A stretch of DNA of 64,000 nucleotides from Streptomyces sp. NBC_00704 (lineage in GTDB: Bacteria; Actinomycetota; Actinomycetes; Streptomycetales; Streptomycetaceae). The notes beneath the pieces were generated by a model, which did not search any database, had not been told where the DNA came from, and was given only the letters and a program-made list of their open reading frames with translations. The translations under genes and the position numbers were made by a program. Shown here in pieces: positions 1 to 8,661 of this stretch (position 1 is the stretch's first letter; each line of letters begins with the position of its first letter). The stretch is from NCBI RefSeq assembly GCF_036226605.1, contig NZ_CP109000.1, forward strand, positions 1,178,001 through 1,242,000, given 5' to 3'.

Positions 1-70
1 ACGCGCGCCGCCGACGGCTTCAGGACAAACGCCGTGACGTGCGCCGCCGGCCCGTACGAGGATGGGGCGC

Positions 71-1762
71 ATGTCACAGACCAACAACCCGCTGCCCCGC
101 GAGATCGCCGACGCCTACGTCGACGATCTCATCGCCCTCGACCCGGTGACCGGCACCTATCTCGGCGTGCAGGAGAGTTCGAGCCGTCTGCCCGACTACT
201 CGCCCACGGGGCAGGAGGCGCTCGCGCGACTCGCGCGGGACACCCTGGCCGGGCTCGACGAGGCGGAGCGCGGGCCCGGCGCGGACAGTGACATCGAGCG
301 CCGGTGCGCCCGCCTGCTGCGCGAGCGCCTGACCGCCGAACTCGCGGTGCACGAGGCGGACGAGGGGCTGCGCGCCGTCGGCAACATGGCCACGCCGGCG
401 CACCATGTGCGCGAGGTGTTCACGGTGACGCCCACGCAGACCGACGAGGACTGGGCGGCGATCGCCGAGCGGCTGCGCGCGGTGCCCGCGGCGCTCGCGG
501 GCTACCGGGAGTCCCTGGCGCTCGGCCTGGAGCGCAAGCTGTACGCGGCCCCGCGGCCGACCGCCACGTTCGTCGAGCAGCTCACGCAGTGGTCGGACCC
601 GGACGACGAGGGCCGCGCCTGGTTCGAGGGCTTCGTCGCCCCGGGGCCGAAGGCGCGCCGCGCCGAGCTGGACGAGGCGGCGCGCGGGGCCACCGCGGCG
701 GTCGTGGAGCTGCGGGACTGGCTGCGCGACGTGTACGCGCCGACCGCCGAGGGCGCGCCGGAGACCGTGGGCCGGGAGCGGTACGCCCGTTGGGCGCGCT
801 TCTACAACGGCACCGACCTCGACCTGGACGAGGCGTACGCGTACGGCTGGGCCGAGTACCACCGGCTGCTCGGCGAGATGCGCAAGGAGGCCGAGAAGAT
901 CCTGCCGGGGGCCCGGACGCCGTGGGAGGCGCTCGCGCACCTCGACGGGCACGGCCGCCACATCGAGGGCGTCGACGAGGTGCGGGACTGGCTCCAGGGC
1001 CTGATGGACCAGGCCATCGAGTCGCTCGACGGCACCCACTTCGAACTCGCCGAGCGGGTGCGCAAGGTGGAGTCGAGGATCGCCCCGGCGGGCAGTGCGG
1101 CCGCCCCCTACTACACGGGCCCCTCGGAGGACTTCTCCCGGCCGGGCCGCACCTGGCTGCCCACCATGGGCGAGACCCGGTTCCCGGTGTACGACCTCGT
1201 CTCCACCTGGTACCACGAGGGCGTCCCCGGCCATCACCTCCAGCTGGCGCAGTGGGCGCACGTCGCCGGCGACCTCTCCCGCTACCAGGCCACGGTCGGC
1301 ATCGTCAGCGCCAACGCCGAGGGCTGGGCGCTGTACGCGGAGCGGCTGATGGACGAGCTGGGCTTCCTCACGGACGCCGAGCAGCGGCTGGGGTACCTGG
1401 ACGCGCAGATGATGCGCGCGGTGCGGGTCATCGTCGACATCGGCATGCACCTGGAGCTGGAGATCCCGGCGGACTCGCCGTTCCACCCGGGCGAGCGCTG
1501 GACGCCGGACCTGGCCCAGGAGTTCTTCGGCGGGCACAGCAGCCGTCCGGCGGACTTCGTCGAGAGCGAGCTGACCCGCTATCTGTCCATCCCCGGCCAG
1601 GCGATCGGCTACAAGCTCGGCGAACGGGCCTGGCTGCTGGGCCGGGAGAAGGCCCGCGAGCGCCGGGGGGACGCCTTCGACCTCAAGTCCTGGCACATGG
1701 CGGCCCTTTCGCAGGGCTCGCTGGGCCTCGACGACCTGGTGGACGAGCTGGCCCGGCTCTGA
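71..1762 (+). CDS. DUF885 family protein, predicted metallopeptidase
   Basis: A 563-residue protein of the DUF885 family, a group with a thermolysin-like zinc peptidase signature. The HEGVPGHH motif (residues about 382-389) is the expected metal-binding helix and is the best functional clue. There is no signal peptide or membrane segment, so it is probably cytoplasmic. Two ATGs lie three codons apart (62 and 71); the second is preferred because a GAGGATGGGG stretch acts as ribosome site before it. The gene stands alone at the left edge and is followed by a GC-rich gap without genes up to 1920. The natural substrate is unknown; peptide hydrolysis is inferred from the family, not seen. Confidence 0.9.
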   Translation: MSQTNNPLPREIADAYVDDLIALDPVTGTYLGVQESSSRLPDYSPTGQEALARLARDTLAGLDEAERGPGADSDIERRCARLLRERLTAELAVHEADEGLRAVGNMATPAHHVREVFTVTPTQTDEDWAAIAERLRAVPAALAGYRESLALGLERKLYAAPRPTATFVEQLTQWSDPDDEGRAWFEGFVAPGPKARRAELDEAARGATAAVVELRDWLRDVYAPTAEGAPETVGRERYARWARFYNGTDLDLDEAYAYGWAEYHRLLGEMRKEAEKILPGARTPWEALAHLDGHGRHIEGVDEVRDWLQGLMDQAIESLDGTHFELAERVRKVESRIAPAGSAAAPYYTGPSEDFSRPGRTWLPTMGETRFPVYDLVSTWYHEGVPGHHLQLAQWAHVAGDLSRYQATVGIVSANAEGWALYAERLMDELGFLTDAEQRLGYLDAQMMRAVRVIVDIGMHLELEIPADSPFHPGERWTPDLAQEFFGGHSSRPADFVESELTRYLSIPGQAIGYKLGERAWLLGREKARERRGDAFDLKSWHMAALSQGSLGLDDLVDELARL

Positions 1763-1920
1763 CCCCGCCGCCGGGCGGGCGGGGCGGCCCGTGGCGGCCG
1801 GCCCGCACGCGTCCCGCCCCGAGGGCTGCTTCGCGGCGGCGGACCGGCGCTTCCCGCGGCCGGTCCCCCGCGGTCGTACGGGGCTGACGGGGCCGGGCGG
1901 GGCGGGCGGGGCCGCGGCGG

Positions 1921-2409
1921 TCAGCAGCCGCAGTCCGCCGCGTCCACGGGGGCCGTGAGCGGGTCGGCGTCACGCCGCTCGCGGCCCTGCCACGTCTCGT
2001 AGGCGAAGCCCTCGCGCGCCCAGTACTCGAAGCCGCCGAGCATCTCCTTGACCCGGTAGCCGAGTTCGGCGAGCGCGAGGGCGGCGCGGGTGGCGCCGTT
2101 GCAGCCGGGGCCCCAGCAGTACGTCACCACCGGCACGTCCTTGTCGAGGAGCCGCCCGGCCTGCTCGGGGATGAGGGCGGTGGGCAGGTGCACGGCGCCG
2201 GGGACATGGCCCTGGTCCCAGGCTTCGGTGGAGCGGGAGTCCAGGGCGACGAAGCCGGGGTCGCCGCCGGCCGCCAGGGCCGCGGCCACGTCGGAGACGT
2301 CGGCGTGGAAGGCGAGGCTCGCCCGGAAGTGGGCGGCGGCCCGGGCGGGGGACGCGGGAGCCACGCGCAGGACGGGGTTGACGTCGGTCACGCTGGGGGC
2401 GGCGGTCAT
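1921..2409 (-). CDS. Rhodanese-like domain protein
   Basis: A 162-residue single-domain rhodanese. The LDSRS and HVPGAVHLP segments are typical, and the active loop contains a candidate persulfide cysteine at about residue 98 in YCWGPGCN. A further DCGC pair ends the protein. Family members carry sulfur as a cysteine persulfide or act as sulfurtransferases; the acceptor here is unknown. The ATG at 2409 starts the compact domain; a longer in-frame extension toward 2532 crosses the promoter region and is not favoured. It is transcribed divergently from an Lrp/AsnC regulator, whose product is a likely regulator of this gene. Confidence 0.88.
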   Translation of the reverse strand: MTAAPSVTDVNPVLRVAPASPARAAAHFRASLAFHADVSDVAAALAAGGDPGFVALDSRSTEAWDQGHVPGAVHLPTALIPEQAGRLLDKDVPVVTYCWGPGCNGATRAALALAELGYRVKEMLGGFEYWAREGFAYETWQGRERRDADPLTAPVDAADCGC

Positions 2410-2485
2410 CGCGGGGCCTCTTCCGTCGGTGGTGGTGGTCGACGACCGGAAATCTACGGTCGCCGACCGGCTCCCTGAAGGGGCG

Positions 2486-2517
2486 TTCCCCGGCGTGGAC
2501 CTTGCCGGACCGGGGAA
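2486..2517. promoter_or_regulatory. Candidate Lrp-type operator (inverted repeat)
   Basis: A perfect 8-bp inverted repeat, TTCCCCGG at 2486-2493 and CCGGGGAA at 2510-2517, sits in the 128-bp gap between the divergent rhodanese and Lrp/AsnC genes, about 20 bp before the regulator start. The position and symmetry fit an autoregulatory site. Seen directly; the function is inferred. Confidence 0.4.
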
Positions 2518-2537
2518 TCCCCTGCTACTCATCGGGG

Positions 2538-2984
2538 ATGACCGCGTATTCCCCGGACGCCACCGACTGGCGCATTCTCGAGGTCCTCCAGCGCGAGGGA
2601 CGGGCCAGTTTCGCCGACCTGGCGCGTGCCGTGGCGATGTCGGCGAGCGCCGTCACCGAGCGGGTGCGACGGCTGGAGGAGGCGGGCGTCATCCAGGGGT
2701 ACGCGGCCGTCGTGGACCCCGAGCGGCTGGGCCTGCCGATCCTGGCGTTCGTGCGGCTGCGCTACCCCAACGGGAACTACAAGCCGTTCCACGACCTGGT
2801 GGCCGTGACGCCCGAGATCCTGGAAGCCCACCACGTGACGGGCGACGACTGCTTCGTGATCAAGGTGACCGCGCGGTCGATGCGCCACCTGGAGGAGGTG
2901 TCGGGCCGGATCGGCGCGCTCGGGTCGGTCACCACGAGCGTGGTCTACTCCTCGCCGCTCCCCCGCCGCCCGCTCGGCCGCTAG
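2538..2984 (+). CDS. Lrp/AsnC family transcriptional regulator
   Basis: A 148-residue one-domain-plus-RAM regulator. The N-terminal AsnC helix-turn-helix (residues about 8-50: DWRILEVLQREGRASFADLA, then SASAVTERVRRLEEAGVI) is followed by the alpha/beta RAM effector domain with GDDCFVIKV at residues about 103-111. Such proteins form dimers or octamers and sense amino acids or other small molecules. The ATG at 2538 gives the canonical N-terminus; an upstream TTG (2502) would add a non-conserved tail. It is divergent from the rhodanese gene, and its stop codon overlaps the stop of sbcC by 4 bp in a tail-to-tail arrangement. Confidence 0.92.
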   Translation: MTAYSPDATDWRILEVLQREGRASFADLARAVAMSASAVTERVRRLEEAGVIQGYAAVVDPERLGLPILAFVRLRYPNGNYKPFHDLVAVTPEILEAHHVTGDDCFVIKVTARSMRHLEEVSGRIGALGSVTTSVVYSSPLPRRPLGR

Positions 2985-5968
2985 GGGCGCAGCCGCACGG
3001 TGGACCCCGAGCGGCCCTTGACGACCTCCAGCTGGGCGTGGATGCGACGGCGCAGGTCGCCCACGTGGCTGACGATGCCGACGCTGCGGTCGCGTTCGCG
3101 CAGGGAGTCCAGGACGTCGAGGACCTCGTCGAGCGTCTGGTCGTCGAGGCTGCCGAAGCCCTCGTCGATGAAGAGGGTGTCGAGCCGGACGCCTCCGGCC
3201 TCGTCGGTGACGACGTCCGCGAGGCCCAGCGCCAGCGCGAGCGAGGCGAAGAACGTCTCGCCGCCCGAGAGCGTGGCCGTGTCCCGCTCCCGGCCGGTCC
3301 AGGCGTCGACGACGTGCAGTCCGAGCCCGCTGCGGCCGCGCCCGGCCCGGTCGTCGGAGTGGACCAGGGTGTAGCGCCCGGAGGACATGCGCTGAAGCCG
3401 GGCGGTCGCGGCGGCGGCGACCTGTTCGAGCCGGGCCGCCAGGACGTACGCCTCCAGGCGCATCTTGCGCTCGTTGTCCGCGGAGGTGCCCGCGGCGAGA
3501 CCGGCCAGCCGGGCCACCCGGTCGTACTCCTCGCGCAGCGGGGCGAGCCGGCGGACGCCGCTCTCCGCGCGCGCGGACAGCTCGTCGAGCTGGGCGCAGC
3601 GGCGGGCGGCGGCGTCCTGGGCGGAGGCGGCCGCGCGGAGGCGTTCGGCCGCCTCGGCCGCGGCGCGTTCGGCGGCCGCGAGGTCGGCGGGCGGCTGCCC
3701 GGCCGCCGCCAGCGTGTCGGGTTCGGCGAGGGCGGTCCGTACGGCGGCCTCCTCCGACTGCCAGGCGTCGAGGCGGTGTTGCAGTTCGCGGTGGGCGGTC
3801 GCGTCGAGGAGGGCGTCGGCGGCGGCCTGCGGCGTGTCGAAGCCGGCCCGGAAGGCGGCCTCGTCCAGGCGGCCGTCGGCGGCCTTGAGCCGCGCGGCGC
3901 TCTCCTCCGCGGCGCGGGCCGCCTCGGCCGCCTCGGTGAGCCGGGCAGCCCGGCGCTCCAGTTCGGCGGCCCGCGCGCTGACGCTGTCCGCCGTCCCGCG
4001 CGCCCACGTCAACTCCTCCTCCAGGGTGAGCCGTTCGCGCTCCATGCGCTCGCGGTGGCCCACCCGGGAAGCGGATCTGACGGCCGCCTCGCGCTGGGCG
4101 TGCGCACGGCGCTCGTGCTCCTGCTCGGCCTGGCGCAGTTCCTCGCGCGCGGGGTGCAGCGCCGAGGCCTGCGCGCGGGCCTGCGCATAGACCTGCTCCG
4201 CCTCCTGGGCCTCGGCGGCGAGCCGGTCCGCCGGGGCGTCGCCCGCCTCGGCCGTGGCGGCGGCGAGCGCCTCCCGCAGGAGGCCGTGCGCGCGCTCCTC
4301 CTCGGCCTGGCTCTCCTCGGCGCGCCGGTAGGCGGCGAGCGCCCGCTCCTCGGCCTCGCGGCCTACGTGCCCGGCGTCCTTGCGGGCGGGCGCGGGGTGC
4401 TCGGTGGCGCCGCAGACCGTGCAGGGCTCGCCGTCGGCGAGGGTGGCGGCCAGTTCGGCGGCGATGCCCCTGAGGCGCTGTTCCTTGACGTCGAGCCAGT
4501 GCTCGCGGGCCGACTGCGTCCGTTCGCGGGCGGCGAGGGCGGCCTGTCGTGCGGTGTCGAGGTCGCCGGTCAGCGTGTCGCGCCGCCGGGCGGCCTCCAG
4601 GCGCCGGCGCGCGGGCTCGCGCCGCCCGTCGAGCTGTTCGGCGCGGGCGGCGGCCTCCTGGGCGCGTTCGATCCGGGCGCGCAGATCCGTGCGGACGGCG
4701 TCCCAGCCGGCGAGCCAGGTCTCGGCCTCGGTCAGGACGTCCTCGTCGTCGCGTTCCCGCCGGTCCAGGTCCGCCCGCTCGGCCGCGAGGTCGGCGAGAC
4801 GCCGTTCGCCCCGGCGGGCGGACTCCAGACCGCCCAGCTCCTCGGCGGCCCGGCGGGCGGCCGCGGCGAGCCCGGCGGCGCCGGAGTCGGCGAACGGCTC
4901 GGGGAGCAGGGCACGCGCGCGGGCGGCGCGGGCCGCCGCGTCCCGGTGCTCGGCGTCGGCGGCCTCGCGCAGGTCCAGGGCCGGGGCCACCGTCTCCGCC
5001 TTGCGCGCCCGCTCCATGCGCGCCTGCGCCTCCCGGTGGGCTCCGGCCCGCTCCCGCAGCGCCTCGGCCCGCTCGCGCGCCTGCGCGAACCGCCGCTGGA
5101 GCCGGTCGCGTTCGCGGACGTCGGCCAGCTCCCGCTCGGCCGCGGCCTGCGCGGACTCGGCGGCGAGGCGGCCGCAGTGCGCGGTCGTCAGCAGCTCGCG
5201 CGCGGTGCTGCGGGCGACGGCCGCCGCGGCGAGCACCGCGCCGGCCAGGCCCGGCTCGCCGGGGGCCAGCTCGGGCAGCTCCATGGCGTCGCCGGCCGCC
5301 TGCTGCATCCGGTGGGCCTCCGCGAGCAGCGCGGCGTCGCCCTCGCGCACGCGTGCCTCGGTGGCACGCCGGCGTTCGGTCAGCCGCTTCTCGACCTCGG
5401 CGAACCGCCCGGTGTCGAAGAGACGGCCCAGCAGCCGGCCGCGCGCCTCGGCGTCGGCGCGCAGGAAGCGGGCGAAGTCGCCCTGGGGCAGCAGCACGAC
5501 CTGGCAGAACTGTTCCCGGCTCATCCCGAGCAGCTGGGTGACCTCCTCGCCGATCTCCTGGTGGGAGCGGCTGAGGTCCTTCCAGGCGCCGGTCGCGGTG
5601 TCGTACTCGCGCAGCAGGCTCTGGGCCTTGTCGACCGTGGTGCCGGCGCCGCGCTTCTTGGGCCGCTCCCAGGGCGGCTGCCGGACGATCTCCAGCCGAC
5701 GTCCCGCGACGGTGAGTTCCAGGGTGACCTCGGTGCGCGTGCCGGGCGCGGCGTGGTCGCTGCGCAGGTTCGTGCCCTGGCCGTTCTGGCGGGCGCCCGG
5801 CACCGAGCCGTACAGGGCGTAGCACACGGCGTCGAGGACGGAGGTCTTGCCCGCGCCCGTGGGCCCGTGCAGCAGGAAGAGGCCGGCGGCGGAGAGCTCG
5901 TCGAAGTCGACGCTCTGGGCGCCGCCGAAGGGGCCGAAGGCGGTCAGGTCGAGCCGGTGCAGCCTCAT
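2981..5968 (-). CDS. sbcC: Exonuclease SbcC (Rad50-like SMC ATPase)
   Basis: A 995-residue SMC-family ATPase, the partner of SbcD in the SbcCD (Mre11-Rad50-like) complex that opens and trims DNA ends and hairpins. The Walker A motif GPTGAGKTS lies at residues 35-43, a long Ala/Glu/Arg-rich coiled coil follows, a zinc-hook CTVC sits near residues 517-520, and the ABC signature LSGGE (about 900) and Walker B IDEGFGSLDD (about 935) close the head domain. The start ATG overlaps the sbcD stop (ATGA), indicating translational coupling and equimolar synthesis. Length is typical for actinobacterial SbcC. Confidence 0.97.
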   Translation of the reverse strand: MRLHRLDLTAFGPFGGAQSVDFDELSAAGLFLLHGPTGAGKTSVLDAVCYALYGSVPGARQNGQGTNLRSDHAAPGTRTEVTLELTVAGRRLEIVRQPPWERPKKRGAGTTVDKAQSLLREYDTATGAWKDLSRSHQEIGEEVTQLLGMSREQFCQVVLLPQGDFARFLRADAEARGRLLGRLFDTGRFAEVEKRLTERRRATEARVREGDAALLAEAHRMQQAAGDAMELPELAPGEPGLAGAVLAAAAVARSTARELLTTAHCGRLAAESAQAAAERELADVRERDRLQRRFAQARERAEALRERAGAHREAQARMERARKAETVAPALDLREAADAEHRDAAARAARARALLPEPFADSGAAGLAAAARRAAEELGGLESARRGERRLADLAAERADLDRRERDDEDVLTEAETWLAGWDAVRTDLRARIERAQEAAARAEQLDGRREPARRRLEAARRRDTLTGDLDTARQAALAARERTQSAREHWLDVKEQRLRGIAAELAATLADGEPCTVCGATEHPAPARKDAGHVGREAEERALAAYRRAEESQAEEERAHGLLREALAAATAEAGDAPADRLAAEAQEAEQVYAQARAQASALHPAREELRQAEQEHERRAHAQREAAVRSASRVGHRERMERERLTLEEELTWARGTADSVSARAAELERRAARLTEAAEAARAAEESAARLKAADGRLDEAAFRAGFDTPQAAADALLDATAHRELQHRLDAWQSEEAAVRTALAEPDTLAAAGQPPADLAAAERAAAEAAERLRAAASAQDAAARRCAQLDELSARAESGVRRLAPLREEYDRVARLAGLAAGTSADNERKMRLEAYVLAARLEQVAAAATARLQRMSSGRYTLVHSDDRAGRGRSGLGLHVVDAWTGRERDTATLSGGETFFASLALALGLADVVTDEAGGVRLDTLFIDEGFGSLDDQTLDEVLDVLDSLRERDRSVGIVSHVGDLRRRIHAQLEVVKGRSGSTVRLRP

Positions 5969-7128
5969 CGCGCCACCTCCCCGGCCATGTCGTCCGCGCG
6001 GACCGCGTCGAAGGCGTCGCGCAGCACGCCCTGCTCGCGCGCGTCGGGCCCCGCTCCCCGCACGTGGGCGACGAAGTCCTCGGCGATCTCCTGGTCGCTG
6101 CGGTCGGCGAGGCGGCGGGCGTAGGACACGCCGGGGTCGTCGGGTGCTCGCTCGGGCGCGAAGACGAGGCTGAGCGTGTGCGGGAACCGCTCGGTGAGGC
6201 GGGCCATGGGGTCGGCGGGGCGGACGGCGTCGGTGAGCGTGGCCTCGACCCACGCCTGCTCGTGGCGGGCGAGCGCGGGGTCGGCGAGGAGTTCCTCCAG
6301 TGTTCCCCGGATGCGGGCAAGCGCTCGGGGCACCGGGCAGTCGACGCGCTCGGCGGTGATCTCCCCACCGGCTCCGAGGTCCACCAGCCACATGGTCTTG
6401 CGGTGCGCGCTCTCGGAGAAGGAGTAGGGCAGCGGGGAGCCCGAGTAGCGCACCCGCTCGGTGATCGTCTGGCAGCCGTGCAGATGGCCGAGCGCCGTGT
6501 AGTCGACTCCGGCGAAGACTCCGGCGGGCACGGAGGCGACGCCGCCGACGGTGATGTCGCGTTCGCTGTCGCTGGGCTCGCCGCCGGCGACGAAGGCATG
6601 GGCGAGGACGACGGAGCGCGTTCCCCGCGCGCGGGCGGCGAGGTCGGCGCGGACCCGGTCCATCGCGGCGGCGAGGACGGCCTCGTGGGCGGCCGTGTCC
6701 ACACCGAACTCGTCCTTCACCAGCGCGGGTTCGAGGTAGGGCAGGCCGTAGAAGGCGACGTCGCCGAAGGCGTCCGTCAGCACCACGGGCGTGCCGGCGG
6801 CGGCCGGATCCGTGCGCAGGTGGACGCCCGCGCGCCCGATGAGGCCGGCCCCGACGCCGAGCCGGCGGGCGGAGTCGTGGTTGCCGGAGATCATCACCGT
6901 GGGCACCCCGAGACCGGCCAGCCGGTGCAGGGCGTCGTCGAAGAGCTCGACCGCGGCCAGCGGAGGCACCGCGCGGTCGTACACGTCCCCCGACACGACC
7001 ACCGCGTCGACCTCGCGCTCACGCACGGTGGCGACGAGGTGACCGATGAACTCGGCCTGGGCGCCGAGCATGTTCACCCGGTGGAACGCCCGGCCGAGAT
7101 GCCAGTCGGAAGTGTGCAGGAGCCTCAT
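5965..7128 (-). CDS. sbcD: Exonuclease SbcD (Mre11-like nuclease subunit)
   Basis: A 387-residue metallophosphoesterase-type nuclease. The first residues HTSDWHLG supply the metal-binding Asp and His; VVSGDVYDR and MISGNHDS are the next phosphodiesterase motifs, and GHLHGCQ is the last. With SbcC it forms an ATP-dependent double-strand exonuclease and hairpin endonuclease used in DNA repair and replication restart. It is the first gene of a two-gene operon, overlapping sbcC by 4 bp. The ATG at 7128 places the motif at the N-terminus as in other SbcD proteins; upstream extension adds a non-homologous tail. Confidence 0.97.
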   Translation of the reverse strand: MRLLHTSDWHLGRAFHRVNMLGAQAEFIGHLVATVREREVDAVVVSGDVYDRAVPPLAAVELFDDALHRLAGLGVPTVMISGNHDSARRLGVGAGLIGRAGVHLRTDPAAAGTPVVLTDAFGDVAFYGLPYLEPALVKDEFGVDTAAHEAVLAAAMDRVRADLAARARGTRSVVLAHAFVAGGEPSDSERDITVGGVASVPAGVFAGVDYTALGHLHGCQTITERVRYSGSPLPYSFSESAHRKTMWLVDLGAGGEITAERVDCPVPRALARIRGTLEELLADPALARHEQAWVEATLTDAVRPADPMARLTERFPHTLSLVFAPERAPDDPGVSYARRLADRSDQEIAEDFVAHVRGAGPDAREQGVLRDAFDAVRADDMAGEVAR

Positions 7129-7280
7129 GATCCCCGAGACTAACGGCCGGGTCCGACAGCACGGGCGGTTACTCCCGTATCGCACCGTCACGACAGTCGC
7201 CACACACGGTCTTTACGGACATTTCACTCATCCCGCCACCGGACGCGGCGCACCTCACACACGCACCACCGACCGCAGAC

Positions 7281-7322
7281 CACCCGTCACCGGTCACCCG
7301 TCACCCGTCACCCGTCACCGGT
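7281..7322. repeat. Six tandem CACCSGT 7-mers
   Basis: Six head-to-tail copies of the 7-bp unit CACC(C/G)GT lie in the gap between sbcD (start 7128) and the YigZ-type gene (end 7353). Pattern seen directly. No gene or clear function was found in the 224-bp gap. Confidence 0.75.
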
Positions 7323-7352
7323 CGGCCATCCCTCACCCGTGGTCCGTCCCGC

Positions 7353-7979
7353 TCACACGTCCCCGTAGGCCTCGTCGCCCAGCGCGAAGCCGGCCGTGCC
7401 CGCGGTCGCGTCGGCCAGCCAGGAGCGGAAGGCGTCCACCTCGGCGTCCGGCAGGCCGATCTCGATGGCCACCGCCTCGCCGTAGCGGACGTCGCGCACC
7501 TGGCGTCCGGTCGCGAGCAGGTCGTTGTGCACCTTGCCGGCGCGCTGGTGGTCGACGGTCACCGTGGCGAGCCGGAAGCGGCGGCGGGTGAGGACGCCGA
7601 GGGAGTCGATCGCCTCGCCGACCGCGCCGCCGTACGCCCGGATCAGGCCCCCCGCGCCGAGCTTGACACCGCCGTAGTAGCGGGTGACGACGGCGACGAC
7701 GTACCGCATGTCGCGGCGCAGCAGCATCTGCAGCATCGGGACGCCGGCCGTGCCGCCGGGCTCGCCGTCGTCGCTCGCCTTCTGCACGGCGGCGTCGGCG
7801 CCGATGACGTACGCCCAGCAGTTGTGGGTGGCGTCGGCGTGCTCCCTGCGGACGGAGGCGAGGAAGTCCTGGGCCTCCCGTTCGGTGGCGGCCGGAGCGA
7901 GGGCGCACAGGAAGCGGGACCGGTTGACCTCGCTCTCGTGCACGCCCGCGCGGGCGACGGTGCGGTACTCGTCCTGCAT
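7353..7979 (-). CDS. YigZ/IMPACT family protein
   Basis: A 208-residue member of the YigZ/IMPACT (UPF0029) family. The conserved N-terminal block with SRF, THNCWAY, DDGEPGGTAG and the VVAVVTRYYGGVKLGAGGLIRAYG stretch (residues about 30-120) identifies it clearly, and a DUF1949-type C-terminal domain with a ferredoxin-like fold completes it. Eukaryotic IMPACT modulates GCN2 signalling; the bacterial role is not established, though ribosome or translation links have been proposed. The ATG at 7979 starts immediately before the conserved region. Single gene; no operon partner is evident. Confidence 0.92.
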   Translation of the reverse strand: MQDEYRTVARAGVHESEVNRSRFLCALAPAATEREAQDFLASVRREHADATHNCWAYVIGADAAVQKASDDGEPGGTAGVPMLQMLLRRDMRYVVAVVTRYYGGVKLGAGGLIRAYGGAVGEAIDSLGVLTRRRFRLATVTVDHQRAGKVHNDLLATGRQVRDVRYGEAVAIEIGLPDAEVDAFRSWLADATAGTAGFALGDEAYGDV

Positions 7980-8112
7980 CCGGTCAGACTATGCGGTGAC
8001 CGGACCGCCGACTCGCGCGCGGTGCCGGGCGGGCCACTACGGGGGGCCGACGGCGACGCTCGCGACGACGGCCGTGCCCGCGGGCGGCCCGGCCGGCGCC
8101 TTCGCACGCCGG

Positions 8113-8661
8113 TCAGGCGCCCCTGGGCACGGTCATCGAGGTGAGCAGGGCCGCGCCGGGCGTCAGGGCCCGCCAGTGCGGGCCGTGCCAGGTCAGGACG
8201 GCGACGGCCGACGTGGGGAACTTCAGCCGTACCTGGTCGAGCGTGTCGCCGGCGGCCTCTCCCGCCAGGTGGAGGACGAGTTCCGCCAGGCCGGGGTTGT
8301 GCCCGACCAGCAGCAGGGTGCCGACCTCGTCGGGCGTCTCGTGGACGATGTCCAGGAGGGCGGCCGCGTCCGCTCCGTAGAGCCGCGGGTCGAAGCGCAC
8401 CGGGGGCGGCGGGTCCCAGCGGGCGTGGACCAGTTCCCAGGTCCGGCCGACGCGGACGGCGGTGGAGCACAGGGCGAGATCCGGGCGGCAGCCGGCTTCG
8501 TCGAGCGCGCGGCCGGCCGCCGGCGCGTCCCTGAGGCCGCGCGGGGCGAGCGGCCGCTCGTGGTCCGGAACGCCGTGCGGCCAGGCCGACTTGGCATGCC
8601 GCAGCACGACCAGCCGACGCGGCGCGCCGCCGTTCGGCGATCCGGTGCCGGGTGCGGTCAC
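8113..8661 (-). CDS. Histidine phosphatase family protein (SixA-like)
   Basis: A 182-residue histidine-phosphatase superfamily enzyme. The catalytic RHAKS motif (residues 21-25, His22 is the nucleophile) and the second catalytic histidine in LLLVGHNPGL define the fold; the short length and RHAKS rather than RHGE resemble SixA-type phosphohistidine phosphatases. The substrate is not predictable from sequence. It starts with GTG overlapping the stop of the upstream CysRS-like gene (GTGA, 4 bp), so the two are translationally coupled. Confidence 0.88.
   Translation of the reverse strand: MTAPGTGSPNGGAPRRLVVLRHAKSAWPHGVPDHERPLAPRGLRDAPAAGRALDEAGCRPDLALCSTAVRVGRTWELVHARWDPPPPVRFDPRLYGADAAALLDIVHETPDEVGTLLLVGHNPGLAELVLHLAGEAAGDTLDQVRLKFPTSAVAVLTWHGPHWRALTPGAALLTSMTVPRGA

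Noticed and set aside
2090..6124. Very long rightward open frame opposite sbcC
   Set aside because: It is a GC-skew shadow of the real leftward sbcC frame; no family resemblance and SbcC motifs are intact.
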